DNA of 62,952 nucleotides. Source: Chitinispirillaceae bacterium (GTDB lineage: Bacteria > Fibrobacterota > Chitinivibrionia > Chitinivibrionales > Chitinispirillaceae). Location of the stretch: NCBI GenBank assembly GCA_016929595.1, contig JAFGIN010000134.1:1-62952 (forward strand). Direction: 5' to 3'. Position numbers and translations under genes: made by a program. The notes under the pieces were generated by a model. It ran no database searches. It was given only the letters and a program-made list of their open reading frames with translations, and was not told the DNA's origin. Position 1 is the stretch's first letter; each line of letters begins with the position of its first letter. This document shows positions 1 to 8,429 of the stretch, piece by piece.

Positions 1-1
1 T

Positions 2-2044
2 ACACTTTCATTTAACGGGAATGGTAATACTTCAGGGGAGATACCTGAACTTAAAAAATATGATTACCATGCAATTGTTACAATTCCTGCTAATGGCACA
101 CTTAAGAAGGATGGTTACACATTTACCGGATGGAATTCAGCACAAAATGGGAATGGTAAAGCGTTTGCAGTAGCAGATACCTTCTCAATGCCCTCTTCAG
201 AAATGGTTCTTTATGCACAGTGGCAAGCGCTTCCAACATATCGCATTTCCTATAATAAAAATGGTGCGGATAGTGGCGCAGTTCCTGTAGACAGTAATAC
301 CTATTACAAGGGTGAAGAAGTCACAGTTGCAGGCAATCCGGGTAAACTCTCAAAAAGCAGCGCTTCCTTTTCCGGATGGAATACAAAAACAGATGGGACA
401 GGTGAAAGCTACAATGCTGGCGCAAAATTCCCGATGCCAGATTCTGCGGTAATGCTCTATGTAAAGTGGACAACAAATCCTATCTATTCAATTATTTACC
501 ACAGTGTATCCAGTACTGGCGGGAATGTCCCTTCAGTTGTGAATGCCGATACAGGAACACAAGTCACCATAGCCGATAGTGGTTCTCTTTATAAAACGGG
601 GTATTCATTTGTCGGATGGAACTCTAAAGAAGATGGAAGTGGGAAATTATATAAGACTGGTGATAAGGTAACCATTGGGGCCGTAAATATTGATCTGTAT
701 GTACAGTGGACGAAAGCTAGTTATACAGTTACATATCATGGAAATGGGAATACAGGTGGGACGGTACCACAAAAAACAACACATCTTTACCAGACTGAAA
801 TTGAATTAGCTTTAGCCGGAACAATTGAAAGAATAGGATATACATTTCAAAACTGGAATACCGATTCAGCTGGAAATGGTATCGATTATAGCGGAGGTAG
901 CAAACTTGTAATTGATAAAAACATTGACTTACATGCGCGTTGGACAAAGAATAAATATAAAGTTTATTATATAGGTAATGGTAACGACGGAGGTAATCCA
1001 CCACCTCCAGTTGAATATGAATATAATTCAATTGTAACAATTGCTGGTAAAGAAACACTATTTAAAACAGGATACAGCTTTAATGGCTGGAATCGCTTAA
1101 AGACCGGAACCAGTCCGGGACTTTTACCCAATGCAACATTTAGTATGCAAGCATTTAATGATACTTTATATGCCATGTGGAGTAGCCCGCAAGGAATGGT
1201 CAAGATAAATGCAAAAGAAAAACAGTTCCTATTCGGCCATGAAATGTATACATCCCCTGTAAGTAGAGTTACATTCTCTAATAATTTTTGGATTGATTCA
1301 ACAGAAATTACCCAATCATTTTATACAAGTATCATGGAAGCAAATTATAGCCAATTTTCAAAACCTGATTGGAATACAACTTATGGTAAAGGTAATCGAT
1401 ACCCAGCTTATTATGTTTCCTGGTTTGATGCGGTTCTTTTTTGTAATGCTCGAACTAAAGCTACTGGTAGCAATGATACTGTTTATAGTTATACTTCAGT
1501 AATGGGCACTCCGGGAAATGGATGTGTACTAAATGGAATGGTTTCAGACCTTACAAAGAGAGGGTTTCGTCTACCAACAGAAGCGCAGTGGGAATATTCA
1601 TGCAGGGCAGAAACAACTACGGATTACTATTGGCTTAAAAATTACGATCCTTATCCAATGGATGGTAATGATTCAAGTGAAATTGATGCTAATGCTATTT
1701 GGGAAAACAATTCAGGCAAATTTGAAGCTGGTAACTCAAGTTATGGTACCCACCAGGTCGCAACCAAAACAAAAAATAATTATAACCTTTACGACATGAT
1801 TGGAAATGTTTATGAATGGTGTAATGATTGGTATTCAGCCTACACCATAGATGCTAAGCGTGATCCAGCAGGTACAGTAAATGGTGTTGGTAAAATTGTC
1901 CGTGGGGGTGCATGGAATAGTTCACCAATTTACTTACGCTCAGATTATCGATTTTATAGTAATATTCCACGGGAGTATGGTGTAACACCAGACCAGACAA
2001 GTGATATTATTGGGTTTAGAACTTGTATACCAATATCTGATTAA
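2..2044 (+). CDS. InlB B-repeat / FGE-sulfatase (SUMF1) domain surface protein, 5' end outside window
   Basis: The reading frame is open from base 2, so the start lies upstream and the first ATG (188) is internal. About five InlB/Listeria-Bacteroides-type repeats of roughly 75 residues are visible, each with a Y-x-(I/V)-x-Y-x-x-N-G start, a G-Y-S-F-x-G-W-N core and a closing L-Y-(A/V)-x-W. From about base 1195 a FGE/SUMF1 domain follows, with WIDSTEITQSFYTSIM, RLPTEAQWEYSCRA, GNVYEWCNDWY and VRGGAW typical of the family. Most such domains in secreted bacterial proteins have no proven catalytic role. Proteins of this layout are abundant in Fibrobacterota and are presumed surface or adhesive proteins; the actual function is unknown. 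No regulatory signals are visible because the 5' end is missing. Confidence 0.85.
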   Translation, partial: TLSFNGNGNTSGEIPELKKYDYHAIVTIPANGTLKKDGYTFTGWNSAQNGNGKAFAVADTFSMPSSEMVLYAQWQALPTYRISYNKNGADSGAVPVDSNTYYKGEEVTVAGNPGKLSKSSASFSGWNTKTDGTGESYNAGAKFPMPDSAVMLYVKWTTNPIYSIIYHSVSSTGGNVPSVVNADTGTQVTIADSGSLYKTGYSFVGWNSKEDGSGKLYKTGDKVTIGAVNIDLYVQWTKASYTVTYHGNGNTGGTVPQKTTHLYQTEIELALAGTIERIGYTFQNWNTDSAGNGIDYSGGSKLVIDKNIDLHARWTKNKYKVYYIGNGNDGGNPPPPVEYEYNSIVTIAGKETLFKTGYSFNGWNRLKTGTSPGLLPNATFSMQAFNDTLYAMWSSPQGMVKINAKEKQFLFGHEMYTSPVSRVTFSNNFWIDSTEITQSFYTSIMEANYSQFSKPDWNTTYGKGNRYPAYYVSWFDAVLFCNARTKATGSNDTVYSYTSVMGTPGNGCVLNGMVSDLTKRGFRLPTEAQWEYSCRAETTTDYYWLKNYDPYPMDGNDSSEIDANAIWENNSGKFEAGNSSYGTHQVATKTKNNYNLYDMIGNVYEWCNDWYSAYTIDAKRDPAGTVNGVGKIVRGGAWNSSPIYLRSDYRFYSNIPREYGVTPDQTSDIIGFRTCIPISD

Positions 2045-2190
2045 AAAAGGACATTAGTTTTATTATATGACATACGTTTTAGATTTAACAAACAAGTATA
2101 GTTCTACAATGAGGAATAGAGAATAAATGTGCTGAAGAATACCGTCAGTAGGTAGGCGGAAAAAGAAATAAAAAAAAGAGAGGATAAAAG

Positions 2191-3975
2191 ATGCTTACAA
2201 GAAGAGGGAGATTTCCGGCTGGATTTTGTGGCAGAGTACAAATTGCACCTGATTTGCCTGAAATAAAAGGCCACTGCATTGTTGATTGCCATATGCATAT
2301 CCAGAGTAATAAATGCGCACCTAAACCATTACAGGATAATCAGCTCAAACGAATTAGCATCGTTGAAAATGCAACAAATATCATACCGGTTGCCGGTGGC
2401 TTGTGGCTGGGTGGAAAAAACGAAATTGAAATCGGAAAGATTGCCATAAAAGAGAATAATACTACCTACAGTCAAACATTTGAAAGCACGGAATTCGGTT
2501 ACGAAAAAGATACAACATTTTCCGCAGATGCAACCAAATCAAGCAATGTTCCTCAGCAGAAAAAAGAAAAAGTATTTACAATCATGGTTGCACAGATGAT
2601 GGATATGGAGTATGCACATATTGCCGGTTACGAGGGGCAAAAGATATACCATGAAAAAGATGGTGAGGTGTTTTACTATAAGAGAGAGTTCGGAAATTTA
2701 CCGGAGAAAAAAGGAAAGAAAGTCGATGGTGCAAAGAGTGCAAAAGATCTGAAAAGCTGGTTGTACCAATACGCTGACACTCGCAAGGCTCTTATTGATC
2801 ATCAATGGAACTTAATGGTAATGTATAAATATGAGCCAAGAAGATGGCGCGATATCACAGGTAAAAATGTAGACACTAAAATGGCCTCTGGTCCTTGGGA
2901 TTACCCATTCCAAGAAGTCGCCACTTCAAAAAAATCTGGCCTTTTTTGTGGATTCAAAATGTATCCACCACTTGGTTTTCAACCTCTTGATCCAAATCTA
3001 CCTCATCTCTGGAACTATACATCTTCAAAAGATGAATGCTTTTTTGGAAGGTGTGAATTGGAAAATATTCCGATTCTTTCACATTGTTCTCCCGGTGGCA
3101 TGACAACACATGAGTTGGGGTTCTATATGGATTTCTTTAACAAAAGAAGGCCGGACAAAGTGCCATCATCACCAAAAACAGTAACAATGAGTGATGTTCC
3201 ACGCATGTCAGCACCCTCGGATGTTACAAATGTTGCTACACCTCATATTTACGGCAGTAGTCAACCAATTTCAAATCCCAAAGAGGTGGAACCTGTACAA
3301 CAGAGTGATGCTCAAACCTCTTCTGCAGCGGCAGATGGAACTCGTGTCAAAATAACAATTGATACAGAAAAATGGTTCTATGAAAATGTTGTTCACCCAC
3401 GTAACTGGAGAAAAGTACTTGAGAAATTTCCATCATTAAAAGTGTGTCTTGCACATTTTGGCGGTGATTTATGGCAAAAAAAAGGTCCCCAGAATGACTG
3501 GATTCAGGAAATTATCAATCTGATTACTGAAAAGGATGGTAGTGGTGCTTATAAATACCCTAATGTCTATACTGACGTTGCGTGTTGGGACATCACGGCT
3601 CCCAGAGTAGGCACTGCATTGAAAAACATTCTGACAAATACACCTGAGTTGAAAAAAAGATTGCTTTTCGGTTCTGACTGGCACATGATAAAAATTGTAT
3701 CGCCTTATTGTGAATATAATGAGTTCTGTGAAAATTGGAAGCATTATCTGGATGAAATTGATGAAAAGTTGTGGGTGCGGTTCTCATTGGTTAACCCGTT
3801 CGAGTTCTATGGCTTTTCTGACATCTCAAAACTAAAGCAAATAAATAAAGGGCTAAGTCTCGCCAGGGTAAGAGCTGCTGAGCGAATAAAGGGTTTTAAT
3901 AAAATTCTTGAAATTCAGAAGGAAGTTGAAAACCTCAAAAAGGCGTTGGAACAATGGGATACCGCTGGATACTGA
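2191..3975 (+). CDS. Amidohydrolase-2-like metal-dependent hydrolase with linker insertion
   Basis: 594 residues with no signal peptide. It has the metal-site pattern of the amidohydrolase superfamily (ACMSD-like/Amidohydro_2): D32-C-H34-M-H36 near the N terminus, SHCSPGG mid-protein, VCLAHFGG, and LLFGSDWH near the C terminus. A roughly 75-residue Pro/Ser/Thr/Ala-rich stretch (about residues 315-390) interrupts the barrel. ACMSD relatives are about 330 residues, so the N-terminal 'MLTRRGRFPAGFCGR' segment, the charged region at about 90-200 and the linker are extras. A good Shine-Dalgarno (gagagga) precedes the ATG. The downstream lipoprotein gene overlaps its last 22 bases, so the two are probably co-translated. 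The substrate cannot be told from sequence; a hydrolase or decarboxylase is inferred only from the fold. Confidence 0.7.
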   Translation: MLTRRGRFPAGFCGRVQIAPDLPEIKGHCIVDCHMHIQSNKCAPKPLQDNQLKRISIVENATNIIPVAGGLWLGGKNEIEIGKIAIKENNTTYSQTFESTEFGYEKDTTFSADATKSSNVPQQKKEKVFTIMVAQMMDMEYAHIAGYEGQKIYHEKDGEVFYYKREFGNLPEKKGKKVDGAKSAKDLKSWLYQYADTRKALIDHQWNLMVMYKYEPRRWRDITGKNVDTKMASGPWDYPFQEVATSKKSGLFCGFKMYPPLGFQPLDPNLPHLWNYTSSKDECFFGRCELENIPILSHCSPGGMTTHELGFYMDFFNKRRPDKVPSSPKTVTMSDVPRMSAPSDVTNVATPHIYGSSQPISNPKEVEPVQQSDAQTSSAAADGTRVKITIDTEKWFYENVVHPRNWRKVLEKFPSLKVCLAHFGGDLWQKKGPQNDWIQEIINLITEKDGSGAYKYPNVYTDVACWDITAPRVGTALKNILTNTPELKKRLLFGSDWHMIKIVSPYCEYNEFCENWKHYLDEIDEKLWVRFSLVNPFEFYGFSDISKLKQINKGLSLARVRAAERIKGFNKILEIQKEVENLKKALEQWDTAGY

Positions 3976-5297
3976 TACTTCTGGCGACCCTTATAGTCGC
4001 TTGCAGCAATAAACCTGAATATACCCTGTCAAAAGAGGATTTAAAAAATATGAGAGAACGATACATTTTCAATCAAAATGGCAAAAAAGCGTACATGCCC
4101 CTTCTTTACGGGCTTAAAAATTATGTGTTCAAAATATTTCCAGTACCAGGTTCCAATCGAGTTGGCACTTTAGAGTATGACAATGGATTTACCCTGATTG
4201 AATTCAAAGAAGAAGAACTCAACTATGATCTGGTAGTGAAGGATTATGAAGAGGAGGTATATGGAGATTTCAAATTCAGCTTCGCACCAGTATATTCAGA
4301 AGATGAATTGATCTATGGGCAAAATAGCCGTTTTCACTGCATTAATCTTAAAAAAAGAAGTATACACACCTTTGATCTTTTTGGTAATATCATAAAATAC
4401 ACTGGTGAGTATTTTTACCGTATACAGTATACTGGTACTGATTCTGTTTTTTTATGTGAAAAGGGTGAGCCAAATACAACCAACCTACTGAAGAATATCA
4501 AAGTTATTAAATTCGGAAAAACGAGTTCTGAACAAGGTAATATTTTCGCTGGTGTAAATGACATTACATACAGCCAACCTTGGCAATTAAGCCAGAATGT
4601 AATTTTCACATACGATAGCGCAGCAAATAAACTGCTCTGTCATACTGTAGAATTAAAACCGACCATACACCCATTTGCTGAGATATTTAATAGAAACAAT
4701 AGGAATTTTAGAAAATTGAAGGAGTTTCTTATTCATCCGACACTGCCCTTCGGTATCGTTGTGGAAATCGGGAAAGATTGGGATTCTGAAAAGATAGATG
4801 CCATACCAATAGAAGTATTTGACTCGTTAATAATTCCTCTTGAAAAAGAAAGAGACAGACATACATTCTATTTGCTACGTTGGGATACAAACGATACAAA
4901 TAAACAGTTCGTCCCAATCTTCACTGAACCTTCATCAATAATTGCAGGCCTTCATCCTAAAACCTATTCAGATTTCCAGTGGTCGCCTGATGGAAAGTGG
5001 CTTGTGTTCCGAGATGAAACCCAGTATGAAGAGTGGCAAGATGATACTCCGATTTCGCAAGAAAATCCAGTATTTATTGCATTGCCGATAAAAAGTGACA
5101 ATTCACTATATATCGGAGAACCGCTTTACCTTGGAAAAGTCATGCGGGAAAATGCAACGCCAGAGTCAAGTGCATGGGTACAAAAACCGGTAAGTTTTGT
5201 AGTATCTGATGGGCTTGTACTGTACAAGTGGGATTTAGATAATATAAGTACCGCTATGCAGATAAATTCTCCAAATGATGTTGTAAAAACGAATTAA
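3954..5297 (+). CDS. Lipoprotein with C-terminal WD40/PD40-like segment
   Basis: 447 residues starting MGYRWILILLATLIVAC, a classic type II signal peptide with lipobox I-V-A-C, so it is probably anchored in a membrane facing the periplasm or outside. The body is unrecognised; a segment near the C terminus (YSDFQWSPDGKWLVFRD) resembles a single beta-propeller blade as in PD40/TolB repeats, and earlier stretches could be further blades. It overlaps the preceding amidohydrolase-like gene by 22 bases in another frame, which argues for translational coupling and a shared role. It might be a binding partner or protector for the upstream protein, but this is inference only. Confidence 0.7.
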   Translation: MGYRWILILLATLIVACSNKPEYTLSKEDLKNMRERYIFNQNGKKAYMPLLYGLKNYVFKIFPVPGSNRVGTLEYDNGFTLIEFKEEELNYDLVVKDYEEEVYGDFKFSFAPVYSEDELIYGQNSRFHCINLKKRSIHTFDLFGNIIKYTGEYFYRIQYTGTDSVFLCEKGEPNTTNLLKNIKVIKFGKTSSEQGNIFAGVNDITYSQPWQLSQNVIFTYDSAANKLLCHTVELKPTIHPFAEIFNRNNRNFRKLKEFLIHPTLPFGIVVEIGKDWDSEKIDAIPIEVFDSLIIPLEKERDRHTFYLLRWDTNDTNKQFVPIFTEPSSIIAGLHPKTYSDFQWSPDGKWLVFRDETQYEEWQDDTPISQENPVFIALPIKSDNSLYIGEPLYLGKVMRENATPESSAWVQKPVSFVVSDGLVLYKWDLDNISTAMQINSPNDVVKTN

Positions 5298-5366
5298 AAG
5301 TAAACCATATAGAAACGCATGGAGCTTTAAAGGTTGTTATTTTAACAAAATAAAGAGGAGAATATT

Positions 5367-5375
5367 ATGGATTAA
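5367..5375 (+). other. Two-codon ORF behind a strong Shine-Dalgarno
   Basis: A strong ribosome-binding sequence (AGAGGAG, 5354-5360) sits six bases before ATG-GAT-TAA. No gene follows. It is most simply the 5' relic of a lost gene, although a minimal ORF that stalls ribosomes is conceivable. Confidence 0.25.
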
Positions 5376-5442
5376 ATTTGCCCACGACGTAAATAATTTT
5401 TATGTTTTTATAGTGTAAATATAAGACAGCCTCTCAACAGAT

Positions 5443-6783
5443 TCAACTCATTTTTCCTGTATTGATATTGTATCTCTTCATCTTTCTCCAGAGTGTCGCG
5501 ACATGCATTCCAAGTTCCTTTGCTGTTGCGGCACGGCTGTATCTGTTTCGTGAAAGAGCCTCTTCGATTCTGCTTTTTTCAAAATCTTCAATTGATCCTA
5601 TCCCTGGAGTTTCCACATCCTGCTTTGCTTTAACGAAAAGGTATGCAGGAAGGTGTTTTTTCTGAATTACCGGAGCCTGACACAGTACAAATGCATGCTG
5701 GAGAATATTTTCAAGCTCCCTTATATTACCAGGATAGTTATAATCAAGAAGAACGCTCATGGCATCAGCAGAGACATGGTCAATCGACCTTCCCTGTATG
5801 CGGTTGAAATGTTCAATGAAATTGTCAATCAGAAGAGGGACATCTGATTGCCTGTCCCGAAGGGGTGGCAGCGTAATCGGGATAATATTTATCCTGTAGT
5901 AAAGATCCTGACGGAACTCTCCGGATTGTACCATTGCTTCAAGATTGCGGTTCGTAGCTGCAATGATCCGTGCCTCAGATTTGACAGGTTCAGTTGCACC
6001 TAAAGGCTCGTAGCATTTTTCCTGAAGCACCCGCAATAGTTTCACCTGCATGCTTTTTGGTAAATCCCCAATCTCATCGAGAAACAACGTGCCTTTTCTG
6101 GCACGGTCAAATCGACCCGGCTTGTCTGTCTTAGCATCGGTGAATGCTCCTTTTTTATAACCGAACAGTTCCGATTCGAGAAGATTTTCCGGTAGTGCTC
6201 CACAGTTTACTGCAATAAAAGGTTCCTTCTCTCTGCCGCTGTGGTTATGGATAGCTTTGGCAAGAAGCTCTTTCCCTGTGCCGCTCTCACCAAGGATCAG
6301 CACCGGTGATTCGCTTCGGGCGATTACAGGGAGGATATTGAAAAGATCGAGAAGACGGTGGTCACGGGTGATTATGTCGGTAAAAATAACTCTTCTGGAA
6401 ACCTCTTTACGAAGTTCTTCAATTTCGCTGAGATCACGAAAGGTCTCAACTCCTCCGATAACATTTCCTTTTTCATCTCTGAGGATTGCAGTAGAAATAC
6501 TGATTGGAATTTTCATCCCCTGTTTATTGATAATCTGGACAGTTTTATTGATACAGGGATGGTTGGTTTTCAGTGTTTTTTTCAGCAGACAGTCCCGTTC
6601 ACAAACATCAGCATGAAACACTTCCCAGCATTTTCTTCCAATGGCATCAGTGCGTCGGGTGCCAGTAATCTGTTCTGCAGCTCTGTTAAACGACCTGACA
6701 TTCCAATCCTTATCGACAGTGAAAACACCATCAGCAATGGAATCGAGGATCGGATCGTATTTATTGTTATGTGAATCGAGCAT
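5443..6783 (-). CDS. Sigma-54-dependent transcriptional activator with Cys-rich PAS domain
   Basis: 446 residues. Residues 8-125 form a PAS sensor domain ([19 protein letters not shown] start) containing clustered cysteines C52, C61, C65 and C77. Residues 139-370 are the AAA+ domain: Walker A GESGTGKE at 165-172, the sigma-54 contact loop as GAFTDA, Walker [11 protein letters not shown], and the arginine-finger region. The C terminus has a Fis-type helix-turn-helix ([20 protein letters not shown]). There is no receiver domain, so sensing is probably direct through the PAS domain, perhaps redox or a metal cluster. It lies downstream of the hydrogenase operon, on the same strand but separated by about 550 bases, so it is its own unit. 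Whether it controls that operon is unknown; no -24/-12 element was seen before the operon. Confidence 0.9.
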   Translation of the reverse strand: MLDSHNNKYDPILDSIADGVFTVDKDWNVRSFNRAAEQITGTRRTDAIGRKCWEVFHADVCERDCLLKKTLKTNHPCINKTVQIINKQGMKIPISISTAILRDEKGNVIGGVETFRDLSEIEELRKEVSRRVIFTDIITRDHRLLDLFNILPVIARSESPVLILGESGTGKELLAKAIHNHSGREKEPFIAVNCGALPENLLESELFGYKKGAFTDAKTDKPGRFDRARKGTLFLDEIGDLPKSMQVKLLRVLQEKCYEPLGATEPVKSEARIIAATNRNLEAMVQSGEFRQDLYYRINIIPITLPPLRDRQSDVPLLIDNFIEHFNRIQGRSIDHVSADAMSVLLDYNYPGNIRELENILQHAFVLCQAPVIQKKHLPAYLFVKAKQDVETPGIGSIEDFEKSRIEEALSRNRYSRAATAKELGMHVATLWRKMKRYNINTGKMS

Positions 6784-7145
6784 AGATTTTCAAAATATAA
6801 GTTCAAAAACAGTAAATAAATGTAATTCTTTAAAATACCATAATTTTGGAGTACGTGTTAGAGGAAATAAAAAATATATAATAACTTACCAGGTACGCCC
6901 CGGGGGACTTTTAGTGTGCTACGTGTTTTTTTTCCACTAAGTCCCCTCTGTGGAGGACTTAGTGGGCGTGAAACCGGTAAAAGGTGTACTACCTGAATAG
7001 TTACAATATAAAAAAAAAGTCATCTGGGATTTTCATAGTACCCGGTTTGTGGCGATAAGCAATAAAAACGAAGATGGTTCAACCGGGACTATTGAAAGGT
7101 TTGTGTTTGTAAGCTTGACCTGGGATTTAAAGGGTTACCATAATA
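6784..7145. other. Gene-free stretch with AT-rich DNA
   Basis: No plausible coding frame on either strand. It includes the stem-loop at 6934-6965 and is otherwise AT-rich. The promoter of the sigma-54 activator must lie here, but no element stands out. Confidence 0.5.
6934..6965. repeat. Inverted repeat (11-bp arms)
   Basis: CCACTAAGTCC (6934-6944) and GGACTTAGTGG (6955-6965) are perfect complements around a 10-base loop. The sequence resembles, but does not match, the larger element at 7146-7275 (also rich in CTAA-x-TCCCC). There is no T-run on either side to make it a clear terminator. Confidence 0.7.
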
Positions 7146-7275
7146 GGGTTTAACAAAAGTGCGGGCCGTTATTTCTACAAATGTCGAACTCGTCCCCTAA
7201 ATCCCCCGTAGGGGGACTTTCAACAAAATCAACATCTTACAAGTCCCCCTTCGGGGATTTAGGGGGGGCGGGCAA
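7146..7275. repeat. Dispersed inverted-repeat element, copy 1
   Basis: About 130 bases starting GGGTTTAACAAAAGTGCG. It contains two hairpins in mirror arrangement: CCCCTAAATCCCC-gta-GGGGGACTT, a spacer (tcaacaaaatcaacatctt) and AAGTCCCCC-ttc-GGGGATTTAGGGG. The same arrangement with scattered changes occurs at 32186-32310. It has no coding capacity. The layout is that of a REP/MITE-like intergenic repeat. Confidence 0.8.
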
Positions 7276-7336
7276 TGGAACGGGTATGTATCCATTTCGG
7301 GTTGGCAGTACTGTACATTTACAAGTAGACTTGATT

Positions 7337-8404
7337 TCAGAGATTCACTATCCTTCGCTCGATCTCAGAACCAACCTCACTGGTTGAACTGTTGCCACCT
7401 AGATCCCTTGATAGGATCGTACCTTCTGACAGGTATGCTGCAATGACATTTTCGATCAGAGATGAGGCTTCAGTTTCTCCCAGAAAATCCATCATCATTG
7501 CAGCACTTCTTATAGCAGCGACAGGATTGGCAATTCCTTTACCGGCGATATCAGGAGCAGAACCATGTACCGGCTCAAAAAGTGAAGGAAATTTACGTTC
7601 AGGGTTCAGGTTGGAACTTGGGGCCAGGCCAATGCTTCCTGCGATTGCTCCCGTAAGGTCGCTGATTATATCGCCGAACATGTTTGAACACACTATCACA
7701 TCAAAAATCTGCGGTTTCTGAACAAGCGCCATGCACATTGCATCAACATGATATTTATCAGCTTTAACATCCGGGTAATCTTTCCGGACTATATCAAGTA
7801 TCTGGTCCCAGAACACCATACTGAATTTCAGCGCATTGGATTTGGTAACCAGGGTAAGATGTTTGTCGGAGCGCTTGCGGGCGACTTCAAACCCAAAGCG
7901 GATTATGCGTTCAACCCCTTTGCGTGTGTGAATTGCAGTCTGCAATGCAGCTCCATCGCTGGTCTCAATTTTAAACAGTCCGCCGGCATCAACATATTCG
8001 CCTTCGGAATTTTCTCTGATTACAAGCAGGTCTATGTCCTCTGGTTTCATATTTGCAAGAGGGCAGTTTACACCATGAAACAATTTTGCCGGACGGATAC
8101 ATGCATATTGGTCGAATTTTTGACGCATTTCGATAAGCGGAATCAGCGTGATATGATCAGGTACATTAGCCGGGTCACCTACTGCACCAAGATAGATAGC
8201 TGAAAAATCGTTTAGAACTTTAAGATAATCATCAGGGACGACCTTGCCATGCTCTTTCCAATACCGATGTCCCCAGGGAAACTGGACGAGGTCAAGACTG
8301 AATCCAAACTTATGAGCAATTGCTGTAAGGATTTTAACCGCTTCAGCAGTTACCTCGATACCGATACCATCTCCAGCGTAAACTGCGATTGTATATTTTG
8401 CCAT
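7337..8404 (-). CDS. Beta-decarboxylating dehydrogenase (tartrate/D-malate/isopropylmalate dehydrogenase family)
   Basis: 355 residues, the normal size for the NAD-dependent isocitrate/isopropylmalate dehydrogenase superfamily. Visible features are YAGDGIGIEVTAEAVK at the N terminus, the substrate-site segment VIRENSEGEY, the metal-binding aspartates around MFGDIISDLTG, and the cofactor-region motif FEPVHGSAPDIAGKGIANP. The QYACIRP-type loop and RENSEGEY are closer to tartrate/D-malate dehydrogenases than to LeuB, but substrate cannot be fixed from sequence. The start has a good Shine-Dalgarno (aaagga). It begins 25 bases after the hypC-hydE fusion gene on the same strand, so it is probably the last gene of the hydrogenase operon. 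It may supply reductant or CO2-linked carbon flow; this is inference. Confidence 0.85.
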   Translation of the reverse strand: MAKYTIAVYAGDGIGIEVTAEAVKILTAIAHKFGFSLDLVQFPWGHRYWKEHGKVVPDDYLKVLNDFSAIYLGAVGDPANVPDHITLIPLIEMRQKFDQYACIRPAKLFHGVNCPLANMKPEDIDLLVIRENSEGEYVDAGGLFKIETSDGAALQTAIHTRKGVERIIRFGFEVARKRSDKHLTLVTKSNALKFSMVFWDQILDIVRKDYPDVKADKYHVDAMCMALVQKPQIFDVIVCSNMFGDIISDLTGAIAGSIGLAPSSNLNPERKFPSLFEPVHGSAPDIAGKGIANPVAAIRSAAMMMDFLGETEASSLIENVIAAYLSEGTILSRDLGGNSSTSEVGSEIERRIVNL

Positions 8405-8429
8405 GGATATCCTTTTCTGTTTTAGTTAT

